Assembly: GCA_950022295.1 (NCBI GenBank) | Contig: OX465601.1 | Coordinates: 119,493,501 to 119,557,500, forward strand | DNA from: Bromus sterilis | Taxonomy: Eukaryota > Streptophyta > Magnoliopsida > Poales > Poaceae | DNA length: 64,000 nt | Direction: 5' to 3' | Shown: positions 1-9,720 of the stretch, in pieces | Position numbering within the stretch: position 1 is the first letter of the stretch | Layout: each line of letters begins with the position of its first letter | Translations under genes and position numbers: made by a program | Notes under the pieces: generated by a model | Database searches by the model: none | The model's input: the letters and a program-made list of their open reading frames with translations, nothing else | Told to the model about the DNA's origin: nothing

Positions 1-196
1 CTCTTCTCGAGGAAGAAATTCTCATCGTGCCAAGGCCTATCTGGGTAAAGAGATGAACTCCGAAGAAGAAGCCTCTGGGTCCGAAGCAGAATCAGGCTCA
101 AGATCGGCGTCAGGATCCGAGTCTGATGGTGTTGCTGGATTGACATTTGCTTCGGCCGGTGCTTCGAGCTTCTTCTTCACCAATAACAGCAGTGAA
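1..196 (+). pseudogene. copia-1 gag fragment, Ser/Glu-rich segment
   Basis: The frame from 53 reads MNSEEEASGSEAESGS and continues Ser/Glu-rich up to the solo LTR insertion. The same segment occurs in copia-2 at about 40.06-40.25 kb, downstream of that copy's zinc knuckle, so it is the C-terminal half of gag. The frame runs into inserted LTR sequence after position 201 and is therefore broken. No catalytic function is expected; it would be part of the structural Gag protein. Confidence 0.75.
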
Positions 197-201
197 GATG
201 A

Positions 202-2321
202 TGTTGGGAAACGTAGTAGAAAACAAAAAATTTCGGCCTACGAATCAAGAACCCAAGATCATCCAAGAAGATTGCATACAAGGTTTTAGGTCATGGCTCA
301 CCAACCGATGTAGCGGAAGTAGAGTTGGTGAAGCTCGTGGACGTAGTGGAATTAGATCTCGCAAGTTCTCCCACGAACAGTCCCTTGATCAATCCCACGA
401 ACAAGTCCCGCGATCTAGTCCCACGGACAAGTCCCATGAACAAGCTCCTCGAAGAAGGGTCGAAGGTACGACCCCTCCATTAGTATCCACACATCCCGTA
501 GCAGCAATCCAGCAGCGCTCCTCCGTCCAGAGATGAACGCCACCGAGAAAACTAGAGGGAGAAAACCCTAACGGATTCCGATCTAGAACATCGTCTAAAC
601 CGGGGTCTAAAAGTGGAGCAACGGGGTTTAGAGGAGGGAGGGTGGCGCATAGGCCTTGGGGACAAGTTGTGCTGCGCCCCCCACCCCTCCCCCACATTAT
701 ATAGGTGGCCAAGAGGCTCTTGGGGCGCAATAAGGGGGGTGGGGAGTCCAACTTGGACTCCCAAACCTTCCCACGGGAAACCTGCCATATTGGAGAGTTG
801 GACTTTCCACCTGGAGGGGGATTCCTTCCCCTTGGTGCGCCCCCCACCCCTTGGCCGGCCAGGGCAGCCTAGGTGGCTTGCCCCCAAAGGCTAGGGGCGT
901 AGGGGAGTGGGTGGTACTGCCCGGAACCTTCCGGAACCTTCCATGACCTTCTAGAAGCTTCCAGGACCTTCCGGGGCACACCGGGACCGTTTCGGGACAT
1001 TCCGGACACTTCTGGAGCACTTCCAGGACCTTCCGAGACCGTTCTCGGACGTTCCGGAGCCATCTGGATAGTTTCCAAGACCATCCGAGTTACAGTTTAA
1101 GCCACCGGATGACCGCGAAGGTTGTCGGGACGCCCAGCGATTATCCGGAAACTATTCCGGTTGATCCAGGACTTCCCCAGTACCATTCTCATATGTTCCG
1201 GAACCACCTGGGACTACTCCAGAGTGATCCGGACATAACCTTAAATACCCAGAACTACTTCTGGTTCCCTTATGAACAATTCCATAAATCTCCGGAACTA
1301 CTTCCGGTACCCGTATGAACTATTCTGCTTTGCTTCCACTAAACCTTCTACCATACTAGTATTCTAACAGACTACTGCTCGTTAAGTGTGTGACCCAATA
1401 GGTTCGGTATAATGCGGACATGACTCAGAACATCTTCCGGACATAGGTCAACAGCCTTTTGTCAATAGCCAATAATCAACAGCGGAGCCATGGACACCCA
1501 TGTTGACTCCCGCACATACACGAAGAAACTTCGAGTGAACCATTATGTTTAGTCATGTACCATTCCCTTTGCTTCGCGATATATGACAAAGTTAGAGGAG
1601 AGAAGTTTGGCACCCATGTGTAACAACTTTTGAACACAAGCCACTCGTTATCCTCTTTGCTCGTTTGTCCCTTTTCTCGTTATCGTATTCCGGTATCCCC
1701 GTGACTGAATCACAATGCGTCTGGCCAGACTATAATGGATACCGTCATACCGAGTGGGCCTGAAGTGAATATCTTCTTCATCGTGAAGGAGAAAATCCCA
1801 TTCTTGAACTATCACAGTCACTAGCCACACCATCTGACATACCCAGAGCTTATTTTACTACTTCCCATTTACGGGAGGATTCATCTAAGAACCAAAGCAT
1901 GTCTTCCTGTGTGAAGCAACTCGATACTCTCATGGTCTAAGGAATTACGTATATGATAACATTTCATGATATGACTTATAACGTAGTTACGATGTGATCT
2001 CTAAGTATATCATTCAATACCGGGGTCGGTTCAACATCATTGTTCTGCTAACAATATGTTCCCATTGCTACTGACATCCTTGTTACAAGAACAATGTCCA
2101 TGATTAAGAAAACGTAATCATCAGTTAGCACATGAGCTGGTCTTAGAGGCTAAACCAGGAACTCTTGGTTTTTACATTTCCACACATGCAAATGAGTTTT
2201 CTTCTGAATCTCACAGTCAGGGTCATTGCAATTATAGCACAGAAATATAAACATTAATTACGAACGTGGAAATATATATATAATAACATTTTATTATTGC
2301 CTCTAGGGCATATTTCCAACA
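202..2321 (-). mobile_element. Solo LTR (2,120 bp) inserted in copia-1 gag
   Basis: On the minus strand it starts TGTTGGAAATATGCCCTAGAG at 2321 and ends with CCCAACA at 202. It is flanked by GATGA at 197-201 and 2322-2326. The uninterrupted site is visible in copia-2 near 40240-40250, where GATGA occurs once, so the insertion boundaries are certain. There is no primer-binding site, internal region or second LTR inside, so the internal part was removed by LTR-LTR recombination. Positions about 900-1330 are dense in degenerate CCGGAA/TTCCGG units, which I take to be the regulatory part of this LTR. No coding sequence is credible within it. Confidence 0.93.
697..703 (-). promoter_or_regulatory. 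TATA box of the solo LTR
   Basis: TATATAA on the minus strand, in the GC-rich distal third of the LTR. This matches the usual position of the LTR core promoter for a minus-strand element. It is the only clear TATA motif in that part of the LTR. Activity is not shown. Confidence 0.5.
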
Positions 2322-2326
2322 GATGA

Positions 2327-2900
2327 AACTCCTGCATACTGCTTTATGGCCAAGGCAAAGGTAACTTCATCCAAATTTACCTATGATACTTATGATTACT
2401 CTTCATATGAAAGTGACTCGAAGATAAGCTATGCTAAAATTGCTTCAATCCAACAAGATGAACTTGATTCGCTAAGCAAAACTATTCAGAAATCAGAGGC
2501 TCTATTGATCGATGAGATAGAGAAAATTCAAACTTTAACTAATGAGCATGCTTCTCTGAAGGAGAAGTTTGAAGAACTATCCTCTCGGCATGATCTTCTT
2601 TCAGTTGACTATGAGAAGCTTACCTATGAATTTCTTCAGAGGACAATGGCTTTGGAAAAACTGAAAGAGGCTCATGAAGAGTTGGAAAACGTCAATCTCT
2701 CTCTCATGGCTCAACAAAGTTCTAAAGCAAATCATATTTCGGATTCACCTTGCTTAACTTGTTTGGAACGAAGATAAACTGATTCTAAAGGCAAAGCGCC
2801 TATTGTTATTGATGATACTAATGCCTCAGATGAGGAAAATTCTAGTATTACCGAGGAATTCCTCAGGTTGAAAGATTTGTTTGAAACAGGACTGTTCAAA
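2327..2900 (+). pseudogene. copia-1 gag C-terminal coiled-coil segment
   Basis: Frame 2346-2777 (about 143 codons) is rich in heptad-like Leu/Glu/Lys, for example EELSSRHDLLSVDYEKLTYE and EKLKEAHEELE, and predicts a coiled coil. The same protein is encoded at 40.43-40.82 kb in copia-2. The frame stops at 2775-2777 (TAA), where the sister copy reads through for at least 24 more codons. Further stops follow, so the segment is decayed. Long gag coiled coils are typical of SIRE/Maximus elements; that is family knowledge, not shown here. Confidence 0.75.
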
Positions 2901-3105
2901 AGTGCTCAGGGACACCATTATCTTTGTGATATCCCGAGGAAGGAAATCCTTCATAGGAACCCTAGAAACGAAGGTGTTGGATTTGATAGGAAGCTAAACC
3001 CCGATGGCACTTACTAGGAACCCGAGCAGTACCCAAAAACTGTATGGGTCCTAGCGAAGGATAATCCTATAGATATTTCTAATCTTTCAGGTTACAACTG
3101 CAAAA

Positions 3106-4487
3106 TTGATAAGGCTATTGTTGATGAATCACTTGATTCTGACTACAAGCTTATCAAGAACCAGGAAGGAAAGGTTCCGGCCGAATACATTGGTGCCCCT
3201 CCAAAGAATGATTTCTATAAGAGACAAATTTGGGTGCGCAAGTCACTCGTTGAGAAATTACCTGCTAACCATTCTATGCAGGAAAAGTCTTCGGTACCAC
3301 CGAAACACTTATATTCTCTTGAGGAGAGAAATGATTCACTAGTGCCCAAATCAAATGTTCCTCAAAAGGAATACTATCGCACTGGTCGTTATACTTATCG
3401 ACACCGTGATAATAATGATAAGATTGCATATGCTCATTCATATTCTAACACTTCACAGACGAATTACATTTATGGTGTACTTGATGGTCCCCCTAGGCAA
3501 TATAACCCTGTTCGATTTGATATTGTTTCAACAAGTGCTTCCACCTCTTCTCAGTCACCTGCTCGTTTGATGGTGGTTAAGAAGAACTATTTCTTCTGCA
3601 GGGCTATGTCTCCGGTGGATCCGAATGGGTCATGGACAGTGGTTCTACTAATCATATAACCGGAGACAAGGAGTTATTCACCGAAGAAAAATTATCCCAA
3701 TCTTCTCAGAAGTATATTACCTTCGGGGATAAAAAAAAGGGTTTTTAGGTTTGGGTAAGGTTTCCATATCGAAAGATAAGCATATTGACAAGGTTATGCT
3801 TGTTCAATCTCTTTGTTATAACCTCATGTCAATTTCAAAGTTATGCGATATGGGTATGCTTGTTCTATTTTCTACTTCGCGCTGTGTTGTCTTTTCACAG
3901 GATGACTATATGTTTGTCTTCGAGGGTTACCGAAAAGGAGATCTGTATGTTGTTGATTTTTCTTCGGGCCCTGCTGTATCCACATGCTTAATGGCAAAAG
4001 CTTCATCTGGATGGTTATGGCATAGAAGACTTGGTCATGCAGGGATGAGAAATCTTCAAACTCTAGTGAAGAAGAAGCATGTTATTGGCCTTAGTGAAGT
4101 AAAATTCGATAAGGATCGTCTCTGCTGTGCTTGTGAAGCTAGCAAAATTACGAAGAAACATCATTCAACGAAGAATATTATGACTACTACTCTTCCCCTT
4201 GAATCGCTTCACATGGATCATTTTGGTCCTCAAAATTATGCAAGTCTGGGAGGAAACAAATATGGTATCGTCATTGTTGATGATTTTTCTCGCTATACTT
4301 GGGTTTTCTTTCTGGATGACAAGAGAAAAGTTGTTGAAATCTTCAAGTCATTCGCTAAGAGAGTTCAATTGAATATGAATTATCTCTGAAGCATATCCGC
4401 AGTGATAATGGAACTGAATTCAAAAATACTCATATTGAAGATTTTCTTGATGATCATGGCTTTTCTCATGAATTGTCTGCTGCTTAT
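3106..4487 (+). pseudogene. copia-1 protease and integrase N-terminal half
   Basis: The aspartic protease motif MDSGSTNHITG is encoded with its Asp codon at 3635-3637, in a different frame from the preceding 3234-3659 frame, so a frameshift lies just upstream. From 3751 the frame reads the GAG-pre-integrase region with the zinc-binding H...H...CCAC pattern (HRRLGHAGM, then LCCACEASK), followed by the integrase core start (LHMDHFG, VIVDDFSRYTWVFF). The frame ends at 4387-4389. The next core motif, SDNGTEF, resumes in another frame after 4390. Element A interrupts the frame at 4487/4488. These products would process Gag-Pol and integrate cDNA, but this copy has several frame breaks and cannot act. 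Confidence 0.85.
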
Positions 4488-5870
4488 TGATGCCCCACAG
4501 GCGTAAGGGATCGAGATAGTCTTTGCGGGTAAGTTAACCCAATTTATTGATTCGAAACACGGGGAGCCAAAGAGTATTTACAAGCTTTGACAGTTGAGTT
4601 GTCAATTCAACCGCACCTGAAATATACTTTCTTGCAATGATAGATAAGTGGTAACGATAATATGATAGTGATAGTGGCAACAACAAAAGTAAAAACAAAA
4701 GTAACAACTAATGACCAGCAGGATTGAAAACACTGTAGGCTAGGGAGATGGATGGTTGGGCGCTGCCTGGATGAGAGTAAACATATAATAGATTCTAACA
4801 CGGGGCAAGGCACACAGAAAAGCAATGATCATCTAGGCAAATATCAAACATTAGGCATGTATCCCATAGGTAGTTGTGCGTGCTTGCAATAAGAACTTGC
4901 ACAACGTCTTTTGTCCTACCATCCCGCTACGAACGGGGCCAAAATGAACTTATGGAGATTAAGGTGCTCCTATCAAAGAGCACTGGAACAAAGCAATAAA
5001 CTCATTGGATACACGGAATCCTCAAATTATGGACCGTCCCCTTTGGTGTCCCAAGCTGTCACCTTTGGGATCGCCGGTTCTGGACCATAATAGGTGCATA
5101 CAACTCATAGATAGGATCTAGAAAACAAATATATTCATGAAAACACATAGGGTTCAGATCTGAAAACATGGCACTCGGGCCCAAAGTGACAAGCATTAAG
5201 AACAACAAGTTGTAGCAAAGATGATAAACACCAAAGTAGATGATAGGCATCATGCCCTCAACAATCTGACGAACTATTACATGATTAAACTCATCCAATC
5301 CCTACCATTCCCTTTGCCTACAGCAGAGAATTACTCACACATATGAAGAGAAGTCATGGAGGATGGATGGAGTGGCGATGGTGATGACGATGGCGACGAT
5401 CTCCCCTCTCCGGAGGCCAAATCAGCCTCCAGATTAGCCCTCCCGAAGAAGAACAGAGGGTGGAGGCGGCTCCGCGACGGAAACTGGGAAAACGACTTCT
5501 GTTTTGGGGGTTTCTCGTCACGGGGATAAATAGGAGTCTCGGTAGGGCACCAGAAGAGGGGGGAGGCGCCCAGGCGGCCAGAGGGCGCGACCCCACCCCT
5601 GGCCGCGCCAGGGGGGCGCCTGGGGCCCCCAGAGCTCCCCTCTGGTCCCACTTCTGGCATCTGGCTCCTTCGGGTGCGTGGATTTTCTGGTATTTTTCTG
5701 GGAATTTTCTGGGACGTCTAAAAATCCATTTTCTTGCGCACAAATAAACCATACAGGCAGCTCTGCTGGAAACAGCGTTAGTCCGGGTTAGTTTCGTCCA
5801 AATCATGCAAGAATGAGGGCAAAACAATAGCAAAAGTGTTTGGAAAAGTAGATACGTTTGAGACGTATCA
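4488..5870 (-). repeat. Element A 3' LTR
   Basis: 1,383 bp, matching 12487-13869 end to end. Read on the minus strand it starts TGATACGTCTCAAACGTATC and ends GGGGCATCA. It carries the GC-rich inverted-repeat block found in the other TGATACGTC LTRs here (about 5570-5630) and an adjacent AT-rich CTATTTATCC. Minus-strand open frames inside it are Pro/Arg/Gly-rich by-products of GC content, not genes. Confidence 0.93.
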
Positions 5871-5886
5871 ACTCCCCCAAGCTTAG
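5871..5886 (-). other. Element A polypurine tract
   Basis: On the minus strand CTAAGCTTGGGGGAGT abuts the first base of the 3' LTR, the position where plus-strand DNA synthesis is primed. An identical 16-base copy lies at 7676-7691, just after ORF2. Confidence 0.8.
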
Positions 5887-7675
5887 CATATTGCTTGTCC
5901 TCAAGCAATTCAGTTCAACGAACTGGACGCGACAAAGAAAACTTTGACAAACTCTTTTGCTTCATTAAATGTATATAAGCATGTACTACGAAAAGAGTGT
6001 AGCAGGTATTGAAACAATGCTATAAGGACAATGCACGAAGCAATTCTTCTTTCATGTGATCATTCACAAACAACTAAAAGTAAATAATAAGCTACTGAAA
6101 ATCAAGACAGGATCACAATGCACATAGCGTGAACATACTTGAGTGGCATTTCGCTAGCCTCCATGAGTGAAGCAAAACATAAATGCAGAAACTCCTCCGG
6201 AGTTTTAAAGGTGACTAGAACTCAGTATTTCAGACTAGCAATAACATAAGCATGCAGAAGACAATGTAATACTTCAGGACAATGCATGTTACACTAAGAA
6301 TGACAATTATGCTCTCATAGTTGGTGCTTTGAAGAAAGAAGGGGAGACTCTCGAACCGTGGCTTTTGATGGCAAGGTTGAAAACCCGTGAAAGTAAGTAA
6401 AGACTAAACATGTGCTAGAGCTCTTGGTTTTGGAAACAGAGATAAAACAAACTCTTTTGAGAAGTGCAACTTTCCAGTCAACGGTGAACGGTAAAGGTCT
6501 CTCAATATCTCCCATGCCAACCATATATAATGCCTTTTTCTTACACATATTCCCTTATCCATAAATCCTTCGATGATCTATGGAACCTTTTATTTTGCCT
6601 CAAGGATGGGAGGAGGGTGTCTTTCCACCTATCATAAGCAGCATTTGGTCCATTTCACTCCATCATCAAGTATGGGGGAGGTGTAACTCTCATTTTTTTT
6701 TCTTTTTCTGTTTTGACTAGTTAAAACTTTCGTCAAAATATTTTTGGCATGAAAGATACTGATTTCCCCTCACCATACCATGAGCTTGTACGGTTACAAA
6801 AAGGGAAGCTTTTGAATAAATTTCGAGATGGCACAAGAAAGTCTAAGTTAGGAGTGGACGGTAAACACCACAAATAGGTAGGTATGGTGGACTCAAATGG
6901 AACAACTGGGTTTGAAAAGGAGTTTGGAAGCACAAGCAGAATTCCGCTTAGTGCGAGCGAAGGCTAGCAAAATACTGGGAAGCGACCAACTAGAGAGCAA
7001 TAACTGTCATAATCATGCAGAGCGACAAAGCAACATTGAATCGGGCATGAAAGTGATATAACTATTCTGAAACAAAAAGATCATCAAGGCAAAAATAGAC
7101 TTTTTAGTCATAAGCATGTGTGAACATGTGCCAAGTCAATCCAAAAATTCTCCGAAGGGAAATACCACTTCAGTATGCCAAACCATGAACAATGCAATGC
7201 TTGTAAATCATTTCAACAACACATTATGTACTCTAGCTATTTGAGACTAGCCACAACGAAAGCATGAACACTGGGAAAGCATTGTAAACATAGCACTATG
7301 TCGCTACAAGCTGGTCTCTAGATCATAAGTACATGCATATGTACAAAAGTAGAAACAAGAGGAGTTCATACCGGTTTTCCTTGTTGCTTCCCTTTCGTCG
7401 ATCTTCGTCATTACTGCCTTGTCACTTGCACGATCGAACGTAGGAAATATAATCAAATGCCATCACGGACTCGAGCTGAACTCTGAAAACAAAGCAAACT
7501 AAAGAGAGAAAGGAAATCTTTTTGGGTTTTTTAAAGGTTAAAAGAAAGCAAAAGAAAAGAGAAAATCTTTTTGTTGTTTTTGAAAAGTAAGAAAGAAAGA
7601 AGAACGAGAATTTTTTTTCGAAAAGATCAAAGCGAATAAAATGGATAATACAATGGAAAAGTGAGAAGGGCACGT
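5887..7675 (-). other. Element A 3' non-coding internal region
   Basis: About 1.8 kb between the two polypurine tracts. It is AT-rich, with stops in every frame and no open frame longer than about 90 codons. The same sequence occurs in element B at about 42.22-43.99 kb, so it is part of the element rather than an insertion. I see no coding sequence. Its role, if any, is unknown. Confidence 0.7.
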
Positions 7676-7705
7676 ACTCCCCCAAGCTTAGGCTTTTGGC
7701 CTAAG
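7676..7705 (-). other. Second polypurine tract with adjacent hairpin
   Basis: 7676-7691 repeats the 3' LTR-proximal tract exactly. It overlaps a perfect 7-bp stem, CTTAGGC (7687-7693) and GCCTAAG (7699-7705), with a 5-base loop. The same tract and hairpin occur in element B at 43996-44025. A central polypurine tract is one possible role, and a 3' processing or terminator structure for the ORF2 transcript is another. Both are inference. Confidence 0.6.
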
Positions 7706-7715
7706 TTGGTAGTAG

Positions 7716-8931
7716 CTAATGTCCCCAGGAGCCTCCTGCTCCAGGGTAGTACGGGTGAGTCCAAGGGTCGTATGAGGCTTCCGGCACGTACACCGAAGTC
7801 CTCGGATCCTCCCACGAAGAAGGATCCGCGCTCCAAGCAGAGGAAGACCCTTCACCAAACTGGGTGACGGTCTCTCCCTGGAAAGGTGGGAACTCACCAC
7901 GCTCCTCCTCGTCGGGCACAACCCCCTCCATGGGGTTATGAAACTGATGCTGGACCACGAACTCATCGAACTGGATAACATCAAAGGACCATCCGTTCTT
8001 GCGAGAAAAATCAAACAAAAGAGGTGCAGGTAGACGGATCTTGCGTTCCGTGGTGGCTCCGAAACGCAAGATATAATCAAGGTTACCAAACTCGGAAGTC
8101 ATGGTAACAAACTTATGCCTTTTCATAGCAGCAAGATCAAAACTTAAATAAGTAAAAGGCTTATCATCGGGGTGTGGGGTGCCATTAAGAGACTCTAGGA
8201 TAAGTGTGGCATAAATGCCACCAAATAAATCTCCCTTGTTACCGTTCATAGCAAGGCGTCGAGCAATTAAGGCACCCACATTATAATCACACCTCCCCTG
8301 AAAGGGCGGTTGCCAGGATAGCAATATCCGGCGCAGATATGTTGCTTGTGTTGTCACGAGCTAACACCCCTCTAGCAATATAATACGAAAAATACCTGAG
8401 GTGTAGGAATAAGATGCTGGAGATCTTTGACCGATGAATATCCCTTGTATCCATGCTACAGAGAGAGTTGAAGACAGTTCTCAGCTCGGAGGGCTGAGAG
8501 CTCATCTTCGCCTTCAGTCCCACGTTCGGCACACCTATTATTTCACAATTTTTTTCCAAAGGCATGGTCAAAAGATCATTGTAAATTTTAAATTCAACAG
8601 AACCAGCATCAAGGTTATATCTAAAACTATTAATAAAACAGGAGGTGAGTTTTTGATACTGGGAAACACGGCACGTTGCGAGCCGCGTCAGACCTGCATT
8701 AGCACAAAGATTATAGAACTCCTCCTTAATTTCTGCAGCTTCAAGGAATTCATCGCACGGGAAAGTCATTGCACGTGCTGAATTTGTGTCCTCCAACAAC
8801 TCTAAGGGCACATGATCTTCGTTGTAGCTCACCCTAGCAGTCGAGGGTGAAGCTGCAGCTCTTGTAACTCGATCAGAGCGCTCGGGCCTTTTCTTCCCAA
8901 GCCACCCCTTTTCTCTTCCTAGCAAACTCAT
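7716..8931 (-). pseudogene. ORF2: Athila-type env-position protein, frameshifted
   Basis: About 405 codons in two overlapping frames. The likely ATG at 8929-8931 begins MSLLGREKGWLGKK, directly after a splice-acceptor-like TTTCAG. The first frame ends at 8287 and the second carries YNVGALIARRLAMNG onward to the stop at 7716. One small indel near 8285-8297 separates them. Element B has an intact frame across this point but breaks elsewhere, so the ancestral protein was continuous. The sequence resembles the plant transposon protein family found in Athila elements (CEIIGVPNVG, YYIARGVLARD motifs); that family call is from memory. I see no signal peptide, membrane segment or enzyme motif. Lying after gag-protease and before the 3' LTR, it sits where Athila env-like frames lie. 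Confidence 0.75.
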
Positions 8932-9299
8932 TTCTGAAATTTTTGACAAATTACAAAAACAAGGATTTAAACAAAGTGAGTTAAGGCAAACTACTCAACT
9001 CACTTACCTAAGGCATAAATTTGCATCAAAACTTGGAAAATAAAATTCTACACATGCATGCAAGCTCACATAAACAGCACCAAGAGCTACTAAATACTCA
9101 CAAATGAAGCCACCAATCAAAAATCTAATTGGAGGGGTGAAGGAGTTACATACCAGGGAGTATTTGCTCAAAATTTCAGCTTGAATGGTGGGTTGTAGAG
9201 AGAGATCGAAAATCGCCTCCAAGAACAGCAAGAACGCAAGAACCAAATGCAGAACTCGTGTTTTTGGAGAGAGAGGAAGGAGGAGGAAGAAGACTTACC
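8932..9299 (-). promoter_or_regulatory. Splice-like leader upstream of ORF2
   Basis: On the minus strand there are three donor-like sites: CCAG|GTAAGT (intron start 9298), CCCTG|GTATGT (9153) and TTAG|GTAAGT (9007). An acceptor-like TTTCAG (8934-8939) lies two bases before the ORF2 ATG. Element B keeps the first (as GTGAGT, 45616), the second (45450) and the acceptor (45231-45236), but lost the third. The layout suggests a multi-exon 5' leader for an ORF2 mRNA. Splicing is inferred from sequence only. Confidence 0.5.
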
Positions 9300-9470
9300 T
9301 GGCTGGCTGCCCTGTGGGCCCCAGGCGCCCTGTGGGCGCGGCCAGGGGGTAGGCTGCGCCAGCTGGCGGCCTGGGTTACTGGTGTCCCCCCTGGTCAGCC
9401 CCAGGTGCCTCTCGGTCACTCCCGACATGGAAATTTTTATTTTTATTTTTCTGGAATTTTTCTGAAAACT
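9300..9470 (-). other. LTR-like GC-rich block between gag-protease and ORF2
   Basis: The minus strand reads an AT-rich stretch with CAGAAAAATTCCAGAAAAAT, then a GC-rich block with GCGCAGCC/GGCCGCGCC-type arms. This resembles the middle of the TGATACGTC LTRs. It ends exactly at the first donor-like site (9298/9299). Element B has the same block at 45617-45785. It may be a piece of LTR promoter or leader now serving ORF2; this is inference. Confidence 0.45.
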
Positions 9471-9720
9471 TCACTGTTGAAAATTTCTCGGAGTTCAAAA
9501 AGCTGCAAAACTTTCTGAAAACTTAAAGCGGTGATTAGTATTGTGAAGCTTCAAAAACACGAAAACTTGGTACAACAAAGAGAATGAAAGCTAAAGCAAA
9601 TGAAAACATAACAAGCTTAACTTTTTACCTATATAAAACAAGCTTACTAGCAAGGTTGATCAAGTCTTACCAACAAACCGGCGATATATAGAACAAGAAG
9701 TCTCCCCTCTTATGAAGTGA

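Noticed and set aside
5354..5908. Long minus-strand frames rich in Pro/Arg/Gly in LTRs (also 13353-13832 and 41701-42180)
   Set aside because: They lie wholly inside LTRs, change frame between copies by indels and follow GC content; no domain is visible.
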